From H2-BAC3 sp045863035 (GTDB lineage Bacteria > Bacteroidota > Ignavibacteria > Ignavibacteriales > Ignavibacteriaceae): a DNA stretch of 7,384 nucleotides. A program made the translations under genes and the position numbers. The notes below the pieces were generated by a model, which ran no database searches, was not told the DNA's origin, and saw nothing but the letters and a program-made list of their open reading frames with translations. Shown piece after piece: positions 4,941 to 7,384 of this stretch; positions within the stretch are counted from its first letter, which is position 1; every line of letters starts with the position of its first letter. The stretch covers positions 1 to 7,384 of the forward strand of contig BTUV01000119.1 of assembly GCA_045863035.1 (NCBI GenBank), given 5' to 3'.

Positions 4941-7373
4941 ATGCAGCAAATTATTGAGGGACTTAACGGCGAACAAAAATCAGCAGTTGAGCATATCACC
5001 GGCGCACTTTTTGTAATGGCGCCAATAGGGACGGGTAAAACCAAGGTGCTGGCTCACCGTGCAGCGTACGCAGCAAATCAGGGGCTTAACCCCGCCGCTA
5101 TGCTTTGCCTGTCATTCACCAACAAGGCCTCTAAAGAGATGCGCACACGGGTTCAGGAGATGCTGCCTGAGAGCTATAAAGAGATTCGCATCAATACTTT
5201 TCACGGATTTTGCACGTTCCTGCTCAGAACTGACGGTGACCGGCTGGGGCTTCACGCTGATTTTACCATCTTTGATGATGAGGATATGGTAGAAATGGTA
5301 AAGCAGACCGTACCGGCTATGGGAGGTCTCAAAAACCATGATATATATACACAGTTTGAGAACGCCAAACTGACGGGGAGGTTTAGCGAAAAGATAACAC
5401 CCGACGACCTTGCCCGTTATAACAATGCTCTCAGAGAAAACCACGCGCTTGATTTTATTGACCTGATACAATCTACACGGGAGCTCCTTGCTTCCAATTC
5501 TGATATTTTAAAGAAGTGGCAGAACCGCTTTAGGTGGATTCAGGTTGATGAGTTTCAGGATACCAATCATCACGAGTATCAAATTATAAAGATGCTGGCT
5601 TCACATCACAAAAACATCGCGTTCTTCGGTGACCTGGATCAGACCATTTACGAATGGCGCGGTTCAGAACCGCATGAGATAACAAAAGATATTAATAAAA
5701 CATTTGCTCCGGTTAAGCACATCCTTTTTACACGCAATTATCGTTCAACACGAAATATCCTGAAAGCAGCGTGGGGGGTGATTAACAATTATCCCGGGAA
5801 ATCAACTTTGGAAATATCGCCGCAAGTAGCAGAAGAGGGGGAGCCGGTATATACACACTGCGCCGGGTCAATTGAGCAGGAGGGGAAATTTATCGCGCAA
5901 GAAATTCTGCGGCTTAATAAGGAACGTAATGCAGACTTCGGAAAGATGGCAGTCCTTACCCGCACTAATGATCATGCAGCAAAAATGTCCTACGAACTGA
6001 GCAATGCCGGAGTGCCTCATTTTATGGTTGATGCATTTAAGTTTTTTAAGCGGACTGAAATTAAAGATATGCTGGCGCTGCTTGAAACTTCAGTTAACAG
6101 ATATAACACCAACGCGTTAAAACGTGTGCTGCTAAGAACTGCTGAGGGAATAGGCGAGCAGACAATAAAGAAAATCCTGAATCTGCCTCATGAGCTTGGT
6201 TTGCGCCTCACCGATTTTTTACGAAGTGATACTATTGAGCGCCATGATCCATTTCACACATTAGTTGAAGCATATAACAATAACAACATAGTCATTTTTG
6301 ATACTGAAACAACAGGGCTTAATTTTGCTGAGGATGATATCATCGAAGTTGCCGCGGTGCGTTATGGACGGGATGGCATCAGGGAGGAGTTTCAAAAATT
6401 CATTAAAACCACCAGGTCATTAGCGGATACAACTCACGTTCATGGAATAACAGAAACTATGCTCTTAGAGCAAGGGGAGGTTGCAGAATCTGCGCTTTCG
6501 GCTTTTCTTGAGTTTAGCCGTGATGCGGTTATCTGCGGGCATAATGTGGTCTATGATCTGAACATGACCTCAGCTAACTGTCAGAGAAATAATTTACCGC
6601 CATTCAGACCAGAAGCAAGTTATGATACGTTGGATGTGAGCCGCAGGTTTATCCGTTCAGAGCGATATACACTAACCGCGCTGAAGAATCTGCTTAACCT
6701 CCCCTCCGCCCCGACTCACCGCGCGCTGGATGATGTAAAAACAACCGCAGAACTGCTCACCTTTCTGGTGAACAAAATATCAGAAACAGCAGAAGAACGA
6801 AAAAAGGCAGTATCGGTATATATCAATCAGTTTAAGAAGTTTTATGAAACAGTAAAACAATGGCGCGAAATGGGGCAGGGTGAACGTCCGGTTGTTGTGT
6901 TTGACTACATCCTGCAAAGTTCAGGACTGGCTGAACAGGTAAGCAGGATGGATGAGGCAGACCGCCGCCAGATGCACCTGAGAGAGCTGCGGAATATCAT
7001 TTTGCAGTTTGATGACCAGCAGTTAGCGCCGGAAGAAGCACTGCGCGGCATTCTTTCAACCGCGGCGCTGGGTGATGACCGGGACCGGATGATTGGGGCG
7101 GAAAGAAAGGTGAGTGTAATAACTGCTCATCAGTCAAAAGGGCTTGAGTTTGATACCGTGTTTATAGCCGGAGTGTATGACCAGGGCTTCCCCGGCTATT
7201 TTGCCGTGAAGGAAAATAAACTCAGCGAAGAGCACCGTCTGTTTTACGTATGCATCACGCGGGCAAAGGAGCGGTTATATATCACCTGGCCGGCAGTGAA
7301 CAACTGGGGCTACCGAACCCAGCCCAGCCGGTTTTTGAAGTATATACCGGCGGGAGTGGTGAAGAAGGTTTAG
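4941..7373 (+). CDS. UvrD-like helicase with inserted DnaQ-type exonuclease
   Basis: With the ATG at 4941 the product has 810 residues (numbering below). It is an SF1A 3'-5' DNA helicase: Q motif LNGEQKSAVEH (8-18), Walker A APIGTGKT (27-34), motif Ia LSFTNKASKEM (57-67), motif Ib INTFHGF (84-90), motif II VDEFQD (202-207), motif III FFGDLDQTIYEWRGS (228-242), motif IV FTRNYRS (263-269), FFKRTEIKDML (368-378), GIGEQT (403-408), motif V ITAHQSKGLEF (727-737) and motif VI EEHRLFYVCITRAKERL (763-779). Inside subdomain 2B, at about 449-613 (nt 6285-6779), lies a full DEDDh exonuclease: FDTETTG (Asp454, Glu456), GHNVVYD (Asp539) and HRALDD (His593, Asp598). Without this insert the helicase part is about 645 residues, shorter than E. 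coli UvrD (720) and without an obvious C-terminal Tudor-like extension. It should unwind DNA with ATP and degrade a 3' end, pointing to repair, recombination or defence. It is third in line behind two membrane-protein genes. Confidence 0.92.
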   Translation: MQQIIEGLNGEQKSAVEHITGALFVMAPIGTGKTKVLAHRAAYAANQGLNPAAMLCLSFTNKASKEMRTRVQEMLPESYKEIRINTFHGFCTFLLRTDGDRLGLHADFTIFDDEDMVEMVKQTVPAMGGLKNHDIYTQFENAKLTGRFSEKITPDDLARYNNALRENHALDFIDLIQSTRELLASNSDILKKWQNRFRWIQVDEFQDTNHHEYQIIKMLASHHKNIAFFGDLDQTIYEWRGSEPHEITKDINKTFAPVKHILFTRNYRSTRNILKAAWGVINNYPGKSTLEISPQVAEEGEPVYTHCAGSIEQEGKFIAQEILRLNKERNADFGKMAVLTRTNDHAAKMSYELSNAGVPHFMVDAFKFFKRTEIKDMLALLETSVNRYNTNALKRVLLRTAEGIGEQTIKKILNLPHELGLRLTDFLRSDTIERHDPFHTLVEAYNNNNIVIFDTETTGLNFAEDDIIEVAAVRYGRDGIREEFQKFIKTTRSLADTTHVHGITETMLLEQGEVAESALSAFLEFSRDAVICGHNVVYDLNMTSANCQRNNLPPFRPEASYDTLDVSRRFIRSERYTLTALKNLLNLPSAPTHRALDDVKTTAELLTFLVNKISETAEERKKAVSVYINQFKKFYETVKQWREMGQGERPVVVFDYILQSSGLAEQVSRMDEADRRQMHLRELRNIILQFDDQQLAPEEALRGILSTAALGDDRDRMIGAERKVSVITAHQSKGLEFDTVFIAGVYDQGFPGYFAVKENKLSEEHRLFYVCITRAKERLYITWPAVNNWGYRTQPSRFLKYIPAGVVKKV

Positions 7374-7384
7374 CGGGGATTATT

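Noticed and set aside
5059..5471. Frames at 5059-5292 (+) and 5112-5471 (-)
   Set aside because: They are shadows of the helicase region between motifs Ia and II, where the main frame is fully conserved.

Overview
The window reads as a chromosomal accessory stretch from a Bacteroidota/Chlorobiota/Ignavibacteriota-like bacterium (inferred). Support for that placement: moderate GC, mostly weak or absent Shine-Dalgarno sequences, AT-rich spacers built from degenerate 7-bp ATTnnnn-type arrays, TATATTTAC boxes that resemble the -7 element of that lineage, and an AAA_14/DUF4143 ATPase gene. No rRNA, tRNA, CRISPR array or complete insertion sequence is visible. Placement below phylum level is not possible from this sequence alone.

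Left part (1-1952, + strand). After a 136-bp spacer made of repeat-like DNA comes a small two-helix membrane protein with a bacterial PH-like domain (137-784). A 250-bp gene-free stretch follows; part of it resembles the 3' region of a group II intron that has lost its catalytic core. Next is a stand-alone Mrr-type restriction endonuclease (1035-1952) with a complete D-QxK catalytic set and no methyltransferase beside it, which suggests a type IV (modification-dependent) enzyme.

Middle (1953-3525). A convergent AAA_14/DUF4143 ATPase gene lies on the minus strand (2057-3334). Its last codons and stop are embedded in a 7-bp periodic array. Its promoter region carries three 21-bp palindromes at an exact 33-bp period. 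The nearest is a perfect inverted repeat overlapping a good -35/-10 pair whose predicted transcript would begin at or next to the GTG start codon.

Right part (3526-7373, + strand). Two unrecognised membrane proteins with the same predicted topology (three helices, then a soluble extracytoplasmic domain) are separated by 4 bp. They are followed, after 88 bp, by a UvrD/PcrA-like superfamily 1A helicase with a complete DEDDh (DnaQ-type) 3'-5' exonuclease domain inserted inside its 2B subdomain. All helicase motifs and all exonuclease residues are intact.

The genes may form part of a defence or genome-maintenance island: a modification-dependent nuclease, a P-loop ATPase with its own operator-like array, and a helicase-nuclease fusion next to paired membrane proteins. 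No shared pathway can be proven from the sequence. The strongest leads are the helicase-exonuclease fusion with its membrane-protein neighbours and the 33-bp-phased palindromes in front of the ATPase gene.
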